From contig MVBO01000101.1 of assembly GCA_002261195.1 (NCBI GenBank), positions 1 through 54,924 on the forward strand: DNA of 54,924 nucleotides, in the 5' to 3' direction. Below, in pieces: positions 43,164 to 53,609 of this stretch. Source of the stretch: Bifiguratus adelaidae. Taxonomy: Eukaryota > Mucoromycota > Endogonomycetes > Endogonales. The position numbers were made by a program, and so were the translations under genes. Positions within the stretch are counted from its first letter, which is position 1. Each line of letters opens with the position of its first letter. The notes under the pieces were generated by a model. It saw nothing but the letters and a program-made list of their open reading frames with translations, was not told where the DNA came from and did no database searches.

Positions 43164-45407
43164 TCATGATATGATACCGCGACGCATCATCGTATGCCAT
43201 TTGGGCGAGACAGGCACAGTGAGAGGTTTGGTTGACGGCTTGATCACAATGGGGTGTCCCTTCAAGAGGGGCTGCGGATGGTGTACTAGCGTTTGCCTTA
43301 GCGCGGAAAGTTTTTCCTGCTCTTCCTTCTGTAAGGCAAGGTCAACCTGTGCACCTGAGCCGCACGACATCTCCTTATACTTGCCTCTTCTCGAAGCCGT
43401 TTCAACCTCTCAAGGCGCTCCATCTCTCTTTCCTTCTGCTGCAAATGCTCTTCGAAAATCTGTCGATGTACAGCACGGTCAGCGGAAAGGAGATGGACGT
43501 CATAACTGCTCGTCAGAGGCTTGTCCGATTTAAGAGGAACAAAAGGCTTGTCGATCGATTTGGGGACCGGTTTGGCACGCATGATGCGGGCTGCTTCTTC
43601 GCGTTGACGCCATTGAGATAGACGCTCTTGGAATTGACGTTGATACCGTTCGCCTCGGGAGTCTATGCGAAAGGTGAAAGGTTGTGGTTCCGTCAGCTTG
43701 ACTCGTCTGGGAGGACCCAAATTGATACCCTAGCGAGCATGTCAGTCCGCAGCGGCTTTCATGCCTATCTTACATACCAGCTTCCTTGGATGGGATACCC
43801 CAGTTGCGCGAAACTCGCGCTTTGCCTTCTCTTCTTGCTCTTCCTTTTCAATTTGATGCTCAAGTCTCTGTCGCTTGGCCCTAGCAATGCTATCGCTCGG
43901 GAATTCGATATGCGGGACTTTGAGCTTGCGGTGTTTGATCTGAGGTTGAAATATAGAGAGCTTGGGCGGCGGTTTAGCGTGAAATTGTGGTGGTGGGGAT
44001 GGTTGCTTTTGAATGGTAGGGGGTCTTTTGGCAAATTGTGGAGATATAGGTATGGTCACCGGAGGCTTTTTCACTCTTGGCACGCCCAGATCACCAGCGG
44101 ACTCAAAGATCTAAATGATACTCTAGGATTAGTACGACCACTACTCTCGCAGGGACTGACCTTTCTGTTCACTGGATGCGCCTTGAAATGACCGACTTTT
44201 TGCATTTTCTCCAGTTCAGTCTCTTCCGTGCTTTTCACAGCTCTGTATGATTCAATCAGTGAGCAAGCCGCCAAGAGTGAAGCGGTACAATGAGTACTTA
44301 CGGCGCGTAGCTTCTCCTGGGATGGAAATTTGGTGATTTGGGAATCGTCAATCCATTGACGGATTTTCGTGGAACAGGTATCTGAAAGCACATGTTCAGC
44401 GAGTTTTAAGCGACGACCTGTGCACCCGACTTACACGTTCGACGCGTAATGGCGCCCGACTTGCAAAGGAAGCTTGCGCCTTTTGCAGTTCAACAGCCAG
44501 AGGAGTATAGGTTTCGTTTGGTTTTTGTTGTTCAATGAGATGGCGCATGACGTTACGAGTAGTGGTGTGAAAATGGAATGGAATAGGTTTGGTGGGCTCC
44601 CTCATGGCCGAAGGTGGAAGGGATTTCTAAAATGACATGATAAGTGTGTTGTCATCCAAGGGCTTTGTGTACACTCACCTTGATACCACCATCCTTGGGA
44701 GCCAATACCTTGGTCTCTTGTGTGATCTCTCTAGACCTTGTTCGATACGTAAAGTTAAATGGTTGAGGCATGGTCGGCCCTCGCGCAACAGGCGTTTTGG
44801 GTTGCGTCGGTCTGGGTTTCTCTTCAAACAGCCTTCGGGATTTCACTTTGAGATCCGGATTGACGCTTTTCGATGCTGCCATTTTTCGTTCGTGCCATCC
44901 AGGTGTGCCGAATGAGGTCACGAGGTTAGATGGTCCGCGAGCTTTTATCGGTGTCACGGCGATCTTGACGGGTGAGTTGGCAGAGAGCTGAGCAAGCTCT
45001 TCAGACAGTCGCACGGACTGCAATCGTTCGTTCGATTCATGAGGTGTTGCTATCTGTTCTGTGCCTTGTGCTGACGATGTTTGCTGGTGCGTACGCTCCA
45101 CAACAGGTGTTGGTTCATGACGATCTGCGAGGCAATTGATCAGATGCCTCACGCTCAAAGCCAGCGAGGTTCCATACATACCAAACCATCCGTCACTTCC
45201 CAAGTCAGAGCCCAACAAATCGGCATACTTGGGAGCAGAGTACTCGTACCGTCGGTCACTCGCGGCAGATGAAGGACGCTGACTCTGTTCTTTGAGTATT
45301 TCGGCCAAGGCATCCACGTCCGCTTCAAAATGAACATCTGGCGCGTAGTGTCGTTGAGGCGTCACGGTCAACGACGCCACCCTCGTTTGCGTGTCGACGA
45401 CGCTCAT
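43164..45407 (-). CDS. TPX2: TPX2-like microtubule-associated spindle protein
   Basis: This protein nucleates spindle microtubules and activates Aurora kinase. The start is MSVVDTQTRVASLTVTPQRH at 45407. The N-terminal half is mostly disordered, with scattered TPX2-type motifs: PFNFTYRTRSREI (about 44765), PFHFHTTTRNVMRHL (about 44580), LFEEKPRP. After several short introns the C-terminal TPX2 domain is clear: PFTFRIDSRGERYQRQFQER, LSQWRQREEAARIMRAKPVP, KPFVPLKSDKPLTSSYDVHL, and a long basic coiled coil (QKEREMERLERLKRLREE). The protein ends PKWHTMMRRGIIS at 43164. Motif order matches plant and animal TPX2 rather than only the short TPX2-like proteins. Confidence 0.85.
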
Positions 45408-45586
45408 GGAGAATGGAACACTTCAACCTTTTACCTTTTCAATGAAACGCGCGTCGTTCCTCATTTCCTTTTTTGGACATGAAGATGGACGCGTCTGAGA
45501 GCTTTTTATTGAAAGACTCGAGAAGAGTACACGAAGCACGTCTACCATGATCCTCGAAGTGAAAAGACACAGACGGATTCATACAA

Positions 45587-48215
45587 TCACTCTGACGGGT
45601 GATCGGATGATTCTGTTGGCGGTGGGAACTGTTGAGGCATGACGTTTGGCTCGACAGGTACGGGTGGCCGTTGCTGCATCATAACGTTGGTGTTGGGTGG
45701 CATGTTATGCATGTCGGGTGGGTACCGCATGACCATGGGTTGGCCATGAGGTCCTTGCTGGAAAGGAAACATTTGTGGAGAGATACCAGCGGCGACCATG
45801 GCCGTGCGCTGTGGAGATGGAAAGCCAGCTTGAGAGACGAATGGGGTGTGAGGGGATGGTGGAGGCATTTGCGGGCTGTACACTGGAGACATGCCATTTG
45901 TGTGTGGCGGCATTGGGCTGGAGAATGGAATGGTGGCCATGAAACCGGGTGCCATGGGATAGGATGTCACGGGTTGCATGGGCATCGGTGGCATTCCAGG
46001 CGCGAATTGTTGCGGATAACGGAATTGACCCATCGAGTACGCGTACTGATAGGCTTGATTTGCTTGCATTGGATTGTTGTCATCTTCGTAGTTCGTCACC
46101 TGATATTGATGTCGGTATGATTTCGTACCGTAAGGCCATGTGGGAGTTACGGATTTCGGATCCTGTTGAGCTTGATCTTTCTCGAACGGCGAAGCGAGAA
46201 CATGCTTGGACGGGAATCGACCCTTTTTGACTTGCTTGTCGCCAAAGAAGGTATTGGTTTGCGATTTTGGAGCTTTGCTGGTGGCAGGAGCCGCAGGTTT
46301 GGCACCGGGTGTAAAGACCGGCGCGTTCACATTTGGCTTGAATTCAGTGGCCTTGGGGTTTAGCTTCTTGGCAGGAGCCTCAGTGGGCTTGCTTTCCGAA
46401 GCTGCAGGCGCAGCCGCGGCTGCGGTTGACTCCGTCGCGTCTACCAATGGAGCTGAAGCCGCACTGCTAGAAGGCGTTGCCTTGTCAGCGGGCTGTGCAG
46501 GCGATTCCTGTTTCGGTGGTTTTGGCGTTTCTATCACATCAATCGATTTGGCTTTGCCTTCGGCTGCTGGCTTAGCTACCAGTGTGGCATCCTTGAACTG
46601 AGCAGACGCTTCCGGCTTGTTGGACGTAGCACCTGAAGATGCTTCCTCCGCCTTCTTCGCCTTGCCGAGCAAAGGCACCAAATCGTCTGGAACAGGGGAA
46701 TTGAGCTTGAACGTGGCATGAAACTTCATCAATTCCGCCAGACGACCATCCTTCTCTTTTTTTTGTATGGCTTGACGTCGTTGTTGTAATCTTTCCTTCT
46801 CTGTCGTGGCGAATTGACGGAATGTAGTGGCAATCTCGGCCTCGATGTGTTGACCATTCTCTTGCGTGCTTGGCACAGGCTTCTTGGTTTGATCAGCTCC
46901 CGATTTGTCGCGAGACGTGGGCAAGTTGGCCAGAGATGGAACAGAGGCTTTAAGATTGGCAATAGCGGCTGCTTTGCCCGAGGCAGGCGTTTTCGCTTCG
47001 GTGGCCGGTTTCGTCGCTTGGGCGTGGGCGTCATTAGGTGCCTCGGACACCTTCTCCTTTGGCAAAGCTGAAGCTTCTTTGGCCTGTCCTTTACGCAACG
47101 CCGGAGGGACATATCGGTTCTCGTGGAACTGTTCCGACTTTGCATTTCGCACAACAGCTCCATATCGATCTTCTTCGTCCATACCAGAGTCGTCAATTTG
47201 ACCACCTCGCTCCTCAAGCAAATGTACATTGGTGGCCATGCTCTGACATGATATTTAGTCGACCGTGCATTGATGAATGGCGCTAAACCTACCCTTTGAA
47301 TCTCGTTGGCCAATTCTTGCGCCCGTCGCTCTCGTTCCTTGTAGTCGGACCCGGTACGGTCTAATTTGGTTGTATAAAGCTCCTCATCGAAATTTGTCTT
47401 TAGACCAAAGAGTTTTTCATTGACCGCAAACTGATCCCAGCCATGTTCGCCGCCCTGGAATCCATCCAAGAGTCCTCCTTCATGTCCATGAGCTTCTGAA
47501 TCATGATCAGATGGATTCCAGCGATGCAACTCGCGTTCCCGCACTTCTGATCCCCGGTATGAGATATCGGTATCGGTTTTGAATGCTGACGACAGGTAAG
47601 ATATGCTAAAGAACGGAGACGCAAGCCAACAATCGGTACTTACTGTCTCGGTCCGCAGACACCTTATCCAAGGCGTGAAAATCAACAGCCTTAGCCGTCA
47701 ACTCTGCCAAATCCCTTCCACGGATGATAAAGCTCTTCTTGACGCCCCTGTCTAACGTCTTTCCTTCATCCTCTTTCCCCTCCTTGGTTTGACGAGCCAT
47801 GGAAAGCACCACACCTAATTCCCCATCTGTGGAAGCAGCATGCAAAATCCATTCATACACGGCTCCTTGACGAGTCGCTACCTCGACCGTTAATCCCTAA
47901 AAGGCGTCAGCCAAATGGGTCGAGCATCGCTAACACTTACAATCATGCTCGTAACGAGAAACAGCATGCGATCATGCATATGTCCATCTGCATCATCCAA
48001 GCGTGCTGTGTAAGATGGCTGTGGTGATGATCCAGGTGTATTCGAGCCCGATGACGGTCGAGACGATGCGTGACTTGATGTCCATTTCGACCCCTTGTTG
48101 CCAGTCGGTCTAATCCGTATCAATACAAACGTCCTTCTCCCGTCAGAGGGCAAGAAACTTACTTTTGACCTAGCTTTGGACTGTAATCCTGACGTTTTTG
48201 TGGTCGAACGTGCAT
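45587..48215 (-). CDS. PBP1: Ataxin-2/PBP1 RNA-binding protein
   Basis: This is a stress-granule and poly(A)-binding-protein partner that controls translation and TORC1 signalling. The start is MHVRPQKRQDYSPKLGQ at 48215; the phase-2 donor joins to PTGNKGSKWTSSHAS. The Lsm (SM-ATX) domain is DRMLFLVTSMI + GLTVEVATRQGAVYEWILHA over an intron, followed by VKKSFIIRGRDLAELTAKAV. The LsmAD domain is WDQFAVNEKLFGLKTNFDEE, with LYTTKLDRTGSDYKERERRA and ANEIQR. A PAM2 motif for PABP binding, KKLNPKATEFKPNVNAP, lies at about 46365-46315. The C-terminus is Pro/Met/Gln-rich (PMPMQPVTSYPM), as in other ataxin-2 proteins. All three family signatures are present in the right order. Confidence 0.93.
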
Positions 48216-48265
48216 AATGTGAATGGAGTAGAATAATCACGGCGTCCAAGGTTAAACAGCAAGCA

Positions 48266-48366
48266 ATGGAATTAATTCATTTATGCGAAGATCGGCTCCC
48301 CAAACGACAGCAAGTCATCGATAGAATACTCCAGCCCAATGATCTCGAACTACACCATAATGAGCG
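48266..48366 (+). other. Orphan 5'-exon-like ORF with a splice donor
   Basis: The ATG at 48266 reads MELIHLCEDRLPKRQQVIDR and continues ILQPNDLELHHNE up to a consensus GTAAGT donor at 48367. The composition looks coding and the start lies 50 bases from the divergent ataxin-2 start. No following exon is visible before the convergent membrane protein gene. The LC-x-R-xx-Q-xx-IL pattern faintly resembles the N-terminus of ORC5 but is too short to assign. It may be a remnant of a truncated gene. Confidence 0.3.
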
Positions 48367-48395
48367 TAAGTTACAGTATATTTCGTCCATAGCGT

Positions 48396-48986
48396 TCAAT
48401 GTCTACCACTTTTACGTCCACCGAGTTCTATTTCTACCACGTGTTCAACCATTGGGATCTTTTCTAGCCTTGGTTCATAGGCTTCCATATAATCATGGGC
48501 TTTGAGTTGTGCATGGTGAGTAGGTAATGGAGGCGGGGGCGTCAATGGCCGACCGGTTTGTGAGACGGCGCGAGAGACACTAGAGGAGCGAGAGGTGATG
48601 GAAGAGTCGGAGCGCATGGTACGGCCACGTTCCGGTAGGACCTTGGATCCAAAGGGTGAATTGGCGCTGAAACTGGCCGATGATATACTACCGGCCAATG
48701 GATCGTTGGGACCATTATACAAGTTCGTGACGGGAGGCTTGAAGGGATCGCTCAACTCGTGCATAGAGACACCACGGTGCCGCGCCTTCGCAGCTTCCAT
48801 GGCTTGTTGGAGGGGAATGACTTTTCGTCGAGTGGCTTGACGGCGCTGGCATTTTCGGACAAGCGGCCATGTACAGACGACGACGAGAAGGACCAAGAGA
48901 CCAGCGATGCAGCCTGCAGTCACTGGTGCTAATTGGGTAGAAGCATGCGCGTCGGTCGGGATAGGGGCAGTAGGTGTGGGAGCCAT
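48396..48986 (-). CDS. Single-pass membrane protein with cytoplasmic tail
   Basis: The preferred start is MAPTPTAPIPTDAHASTQLA at 48986. One hydrophobic segment (GCIAGLLVLLVVVCTWPLV) follows after about 27 residues, then a basic stop-transfer RKCQRRQATRRK. The remaining 140 or so residues are a Ser/Pro-rich cytoplasmic tail with PLTPPPPLP and an ordered-looking end, EKIPMVEHVVEIELGG. There is no signal peptide with this start, so a type III (N-out) topology is likely. A longer form from 49142 would add a hydrophobic stretch but would overlap the stop of the next gene. The family is not recognised. Confidence 0.6.
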   Translation of the reverse strand: MAPTPTAPIPTDAHASTQLAPVTAGCIAGLLVLLVVVCTWPLVRKCQRRQATRRKVIPLQQAMEAAKARHRGVSMHELSDPFKPPVTNLYNGPNDPLAGSISSASFSANSPFGSKVLPERGRTMRSDSSITSRSSSVSRAVSQTGRPLTPPPPLPTHHAQLKAHDYMEAYEPRLEKIPMVEHVVEIELGGRKSGRH

Positions 48987-49119
48987 CAAGGCGAGACATA
49001 CAAGGTGTGTGCACACCCTAGACCCACTAAACACGGTGCAAAAGAGTGACAAGAGGGTGCCAGTAAACAAAAAAGCCCGCTCCAAAATGACATCAATGGC
49101 AATGTTACACGCGCGTCGA

Positions 49120-50652
49120 TCATTGGCGCGCATCAGGGGCATGCCACAATAGACGCACTAGTTCATCCACATCGGTCTGCTCACGTCCAAAGCTTACTCT
49201 GATGGCCGATGTTGTAATGGTCTCTGGTATGTTCATGGCGAGCAAAGTCTCGGATGCACTGGAATGTTGAGGAATGGGGTTAATTTCCGCTCATGAATGT
49301 GAAATGGGTGTGCTTGCCTTTGGCCCGAGTGACAGGCGGCCCCTTTGCCAATGGTGACCCCTAGCTGCATCATTCGGTCCACCAACTCCGATGCCGGTAG
49401 ACATCCATGAGGTGTGCCATCCGATCCATAGTGGATCAACGCTAAATGGCTTGTATTGGGAAGGCGTTGAGGGTGGTGTCGATTGAATCCAGTAAAGTAC
49501 ACGCCGTAGCCAGGAGGCGCCTGCGCCACTAGCTTGGCTTCAAACGCATCGCGTGTGGCTTGCATGGTAGCTCTGTACGTCTTTCCATATTCTGAGACCA
49601 ACCGACAAGCCTAACCGCACATTTGTCAACAAGAGCATATGGTAACGGGTGGGGTGTACCTACCTCGCCCAAGCCAGCAATCATAGCCGTATTCTCTGTG
49701 CTATATGTTTCATCAGATCACGCGCGTCATACTACTGTAGCTCTCTCGCTTACCCTGCGCGCCATCCTCGTTCCTGACCACCACCATAAAACATGGGTAC
49801 CAGCGGCGTCTCCACATTAGGTTTACGAGCATACAAGGCTCCATTGCGCGGCCCATAAAACTGGCACACTCAGTCAGTTCATGACTTCATGACATGGAAA
49901 CGCGATGCCTTGATGCACTCACCTTGTGCCCTACAATGGACAGATAATCCACGCCCAACGTCTGGACATTGACATCGACCTTTCCAATCGCTTGTGCCGC
50001 GTCCGTATGCACGAAAACCTTGGTTCCATGGTCCTTTTCCCACTCTCTCACAATCTGCACGAGTCGTTGTATATCATTGAGAATCCCCGTTTCATTATTG
50101 GCGAGCATGACGCTCACGAGCACAGTATCGGGGCGTAGTAACCGCACCACGTCATCCGGATCAACGTGACCGCTTGGTAGGACGTTGAGGGTATCTACAC
50201 GACACGCACCACGCGCGATGTAATGCTGCAGAGGTGCCTTGATGGCCGGATGTTCGATATTGGAGGTGATGATGTGAGGTCGGGATTTGGATTGGATCAC
50301 CGAGTGTAAAACGAGCGCGTTGGATTCGGTGCCTCCGGACGTAAAGATGATATCTAGGAGGCATGAGACGCGTTGGATCAGTGATGCTCCTTTACCTTCT
50401 GGGTCGGCTCCCACCATGTCAGCCACATGTCGCCGGGCTGTATCGAGCACTTTTTTCGCATCTCGACCTAGGACACGAATGAGTCCAATGGCAAGGACAT
50501 GGGCTCGTACCTGTCGCTGAGGAAGACGAGGGGTTCCCCCAGACGGACTCAAGGGTATAGGCAACAATTTGTCGGACGGAAGGCGCAATGGGCGTTGTAG
50601 CGTTGAAATCATAATAGTGTTCCATGTCGCGCTTACTCTCAGGTATCACCAT
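49120..50652 (-). CDS. Selenocysteine lyase/cysteine desulfurase-like PLP enzyme
   Basis: This is a class V aminotransferase fold enzyme that removes selenium or sulfur from selenocysteine or cysteine. The start is [20 protein letters not shown] at 50652, with an alternative ATG at 50625. Landmarks in order are [90 protein letters not shown], and the PLP lysine in [19 protein letters not shown]. Then come [20 protein letters not shown] and the catalytic Cys in [10 protein letters not shown]. GGQERxxRxGTEN and VGHKFYGPR make it closer to SCLY than to mitochondrial NFS1, and I see no presequence. The last intron appears to use a GC donor (CAAAG|GCAAGC) with a CCAG acceptor. It ends HAPDARQ. Confidence 0.88.
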
Positions 50653-50706
50653 AGCTTTTATAGAAAAGAGACAAGAAATACATGTAGGGCAAGCAGCCTT
50701 CACTAG

Positions 50707-51757
50707 CTATACTACGCCAGGTCCACTACGGTATCGGGCGCGAGGGTAGAAATCATCGGCCGCATTGGAGGATCGCATGCTGAGGATGGGAGGTTCGAAC
50801 GAAGCAGGCACGGAAAATGCCGAGCGTGGACCATTATACAGGTCATCATATCCACTGCTGCCCGATGAATAATCACCAGGATACCTGGATCGACTAGATC
50901 GACTAGACCGAGCCGGGGGATACATCCAGGGTTCTTCATCGTCTTCAGCGTCGTCGCTAGCGTACTCGGATGGGTCAGGCTGAAATTCTCGATATTGCGC
51001 TTGTTCAGCGAATCGTACGCGCGGACGAGCTTCATCCGCTGGCTCGGCCGCAGCACCTGTAGGTTGAGGTGATGGCATAGGTTGATAAAATGGCTGTTGA
51101 GGAGGTGGGCTGGTAGAATTGGGTATAGAAGCAAAGTTTTCGGGTGGCCCAAACGACTCTGGTGGTTTTCGTCGAAGATAGGGTGAAGGCGAGGGTGCAG
51201 GTGGAACGACCATCAGGCCGTCGTCAATGACGCCAGCCATGACCTGTTGTTGCGGCGGTATCATGGTGCCATTGGATAAGAAAATAGTCCCTGGAGGCAT
51301 GCTACTAGCGACATTGATAGGCACGCCTCCTCCCGTCTGAAGGACAGCATCGTTCATCATACGCATGCCCCCAATCATGGCATCGGGGCTTTCTCGCTGG
51401 TCAACGATCTCCAAGGGTACCATCCTGTTCACTCGACGGTCGACAATGATAGGCTTTTTGTGAGGTAATTTGAGACCTCGAAAGATGATTAAAGGTGGTC
51501 GTCCAGACGGTGTCGTTTCGCGCTTGACGATGACGGTAGGAGCAGGTTGACTGTGGGTGATGGTCACCACAATGACAGGTTGTAGAAATTCTTCGCCCGG
51601 CCGCTGGATGGTCCGGACTTCGCGCAGCTCACGCGGGGGTATATTGGGTGGAAGAAACCCAGGGAATACCGGTTGTGGCGGTATTCCCGGAGTGGTTGCA
51701 GCGATAACTGGAGTAGCCAGTGGAAGAAACGACGGTAAGCGAAAAGACTAGAGGAGC
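50707..51757 (-). CDS. Proline-rich acidic/basic protein of unknown function, unusual start
   Basis: The long open frame begins after the only upstream ATG (51757). That ATG reads M-L-L and then a TAG, after which the frame stays open: SFRLPSFLPLATPVIAATTP, PPQPVFPGFLPPNIPPRELR, VIVVTITHSQPAPTVIVKRE and so on to RSGPGVV at 50707. Either an intron acceptor (CTCCTCTAG) joins this exon to an unseen upstream exon, or the annotated start lies at a later codon. The protein is rich in Pro, Ser and Arg, with ARPRVRFAEQAQYREFQPDP, an acidic patch (SDDAEDDEEPWMYPP), and Ser/Arg/Tyr-rich repeats (SSRSSRSRYPGDYSSG). It looks disordered. The first 20 residues after the TAG are signal-peptide-like. No family recognised. 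Confidence 0.55.
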
Positions 51758-52809
51758 ATGACACGCCAAGCTAAGGCTGACGTTGACAGTGGTGAAAAGG
51801 TGTCGTAGATCTATCAAATGACGAGTGCTTCTGAATGCACGAGTAGATGAGTGAGATGTTGACAAATGACTGCTGTCAAGAGGCAGAGTGAACCAAGCAA
51901 TTGCCCCCTATAAGGTACCAGGTGAGGCTGTGGCTCACGTTCAAGCAAAACACCACGAAAGGCGAGTTATGAGCAGTGAAACCTCTTTCTGTGCCTCTGA
52001 CGGCAAAATCAACGTAAACCGAGTCCAAAGAAGCAAGCCAAGCAGCGCACCAGTGGCGAGGCCAGTGAGGAAGCGTGATGTGTTCCGAAACAGGCTCAAA
52101 ACCACATGGAAGGCAATGGGTTAGGGTTCAATAATTGATGTCACGCAAGGGAGCAGAAAAGAAGCATTGGCTGGCTTTGCCTGCAGACCAATGGTTGTGA
52201 TGACCATGTGTAGTCTCTCTCTTCTACTCTATCTCTTATTCTTTAACTCATGAATGTTGGGACAAGAGTTCTTATGGCGTTTCAGTTGAGATAGGTACTG
52301 CAATCCAGATATGGAAATCATCCTCGACAACAACGAGAGTGAACTTGCGAAGCGTTGAGAGAGCCAACGAGATGGACCTTGTCATTGTTATGAGCAATTG
52401 AGAGACATGATTAAGTGTTATTTGTTCCCTTGTAGTCATACCATCTAATGAAGTTTGGCAGGCGTCCATAATGAGGCAACCATGGCAGATATACTTTTAG
52501 AGCAGTCGCTTATGGGCTTCGCCAGCTCCGGACCCGCCTTGCTGCCACCACTGTCCTGGGGAGTGATAAAACCAGAGACACGGCTCACTACCTTACATAC
52601 AAGGACTACACGTGGTACTCACACGTTTACGCCCACTCGACCAAATTGGGATGGGAATCTCGAGGACACAACGAACAATGAACCTTTATAAAGGGCCACG
52701 TCTGGTTGAACTATTGACCTTTGTATAAAGTCATACGGCAAGCGGTTTGGCTCTCTTCTTCTATCTTTTGGTCATATTGCATCCCTGCATATTGGCCTCG
52801 TGGTCTTAT
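51758..52809. other. Intergenic, about 1.05 kb, with two TATA-like elements
   Basis: This is divergent promoter space between the proline-rich protein (minus) and the membrane protein (plus). A CCTTATAGG-type element lies at about 51906-51914 for the minus gene and TATAAAG at 52687-52693 for the plus gene. No exon is supported. It is the longest gene-free stretch in the window. Confidence 0.4.
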
Positions 52810-53466
52810 ATGACCTTTGGGCGCGCTGCCAACAAGTCTTTGTGCACAAGGCACCGTACAACGTCGCGAGTGACCATGATTGTCACAACCATGGACATCC
52901 GTAGTGGCTCGGCGAGCACAAATGTAGCGAGCCCGACGATGCCATCAACCGTGACCGTAACCGAGACGGTCATGCGAGTGAGCCAGGTGATGGATACGGC
53001 CGCAGCCAGCGGAACAATGACCTTGAACTACGTGGCCAACAACACCGTTCCGCCAGAAGCCTCGACCGCTATTGCTATCCTCTGCTTCATCCTGGTTACC
53101 TCTCTCTTTGCCTTTATCGCCTGCAAGACATGTTCACGAGACGCGCTTTCGCTCGGTCTTCGTCTTCGCTTCAAAGTCAGAACTAAAAAGAGCAAGCGCA
53201 AGACAAAGGCCAACTCACATCCCGACAGTTGGGAGCCCACAGAGATACTCTACCCTGCGCTGGCCTCCGTTGAGGAAGCTCATCGTCCTATAAATCGTCG
53301 CCATTGGACTCTACCCCGATGGTATCAACGTCTCCGTCACAAAGAGGTCCACCCATCCAGCATTGCACTCACGGACTGGTACCAGGAGCGTGGACTAGCT
53401 CAACTAGACTTTAATGCAGAAGCCTTAGAAGAAGAGTTTGGCAGAACGAGACAAACCTATCTTTAA
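52810..53466 (+). CDS. Single-pass membrane protein with Thr/Val-rich ectodomain
   Basis: The first in-frame ATG is at 52810 (MTFGRAANKSLCTRH); a later one at 52876 (MIVTTMDIRSGSASTN) is also possible. A Ser/Thr/Val-rich stretch (STVTVTETVMRVSQ) with N-glycosylation-like NNT leads to one membrane segment (AIAILCFILVTSLFAFIA), then a very basic region RTKKSKRKTKANSH. The cytoplasmic tail, of about 100 residues, contains RRHWTLPRWYQRLRHKE and ends EEFGRTRQTYL. Directly upstream and in frame is a hydrophobic stretch (ALFFYLLVILHPCILA) that looks like a signal peptide but has no ATG. TATAAAG at 52687 would serve as its promoter. The family is unknown; the layout resembles the gene at 48396-48986. 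Confidence 0.55.
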   Translation: MTFGRAANKSLCTRHRTTSRVTMIVTTMDIRSGSASTNVASPTMPSTVTVTETVMRVSQVMDTAAASGTMTLNYVANNTVPPEASTAIAILCFILVTSLFAFIACKTCSRDALSLGLRLRFKVRTKKSKRKTKANSHPDSWEPTEILYPALASVEEAHRPINRRHWTLPRWYQRLRHKEVHPSSIALTDWYQERGLAQLDFNAEALEEEFGRTRQTYL

Positions 53467-53609
53467 TACAAGCCACTCTTATGATGATGCGTTTAGGTGC
53501 AGTACTGCGGGGTAGAGGAGCATCACTGGGGTCCATGGGGTAGGTGAGGGAGCAAGGGATTTCTCCTTGATGCTGGTTGAACGTGGGAATCTAACAATGG
53601 ACTAGATCC

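Noticed and set aside
50707-51757. Reassigned TAG codon in this genome
   Set aside because: Other genes in the window end normally at TAG, so reassignment is unlikely.
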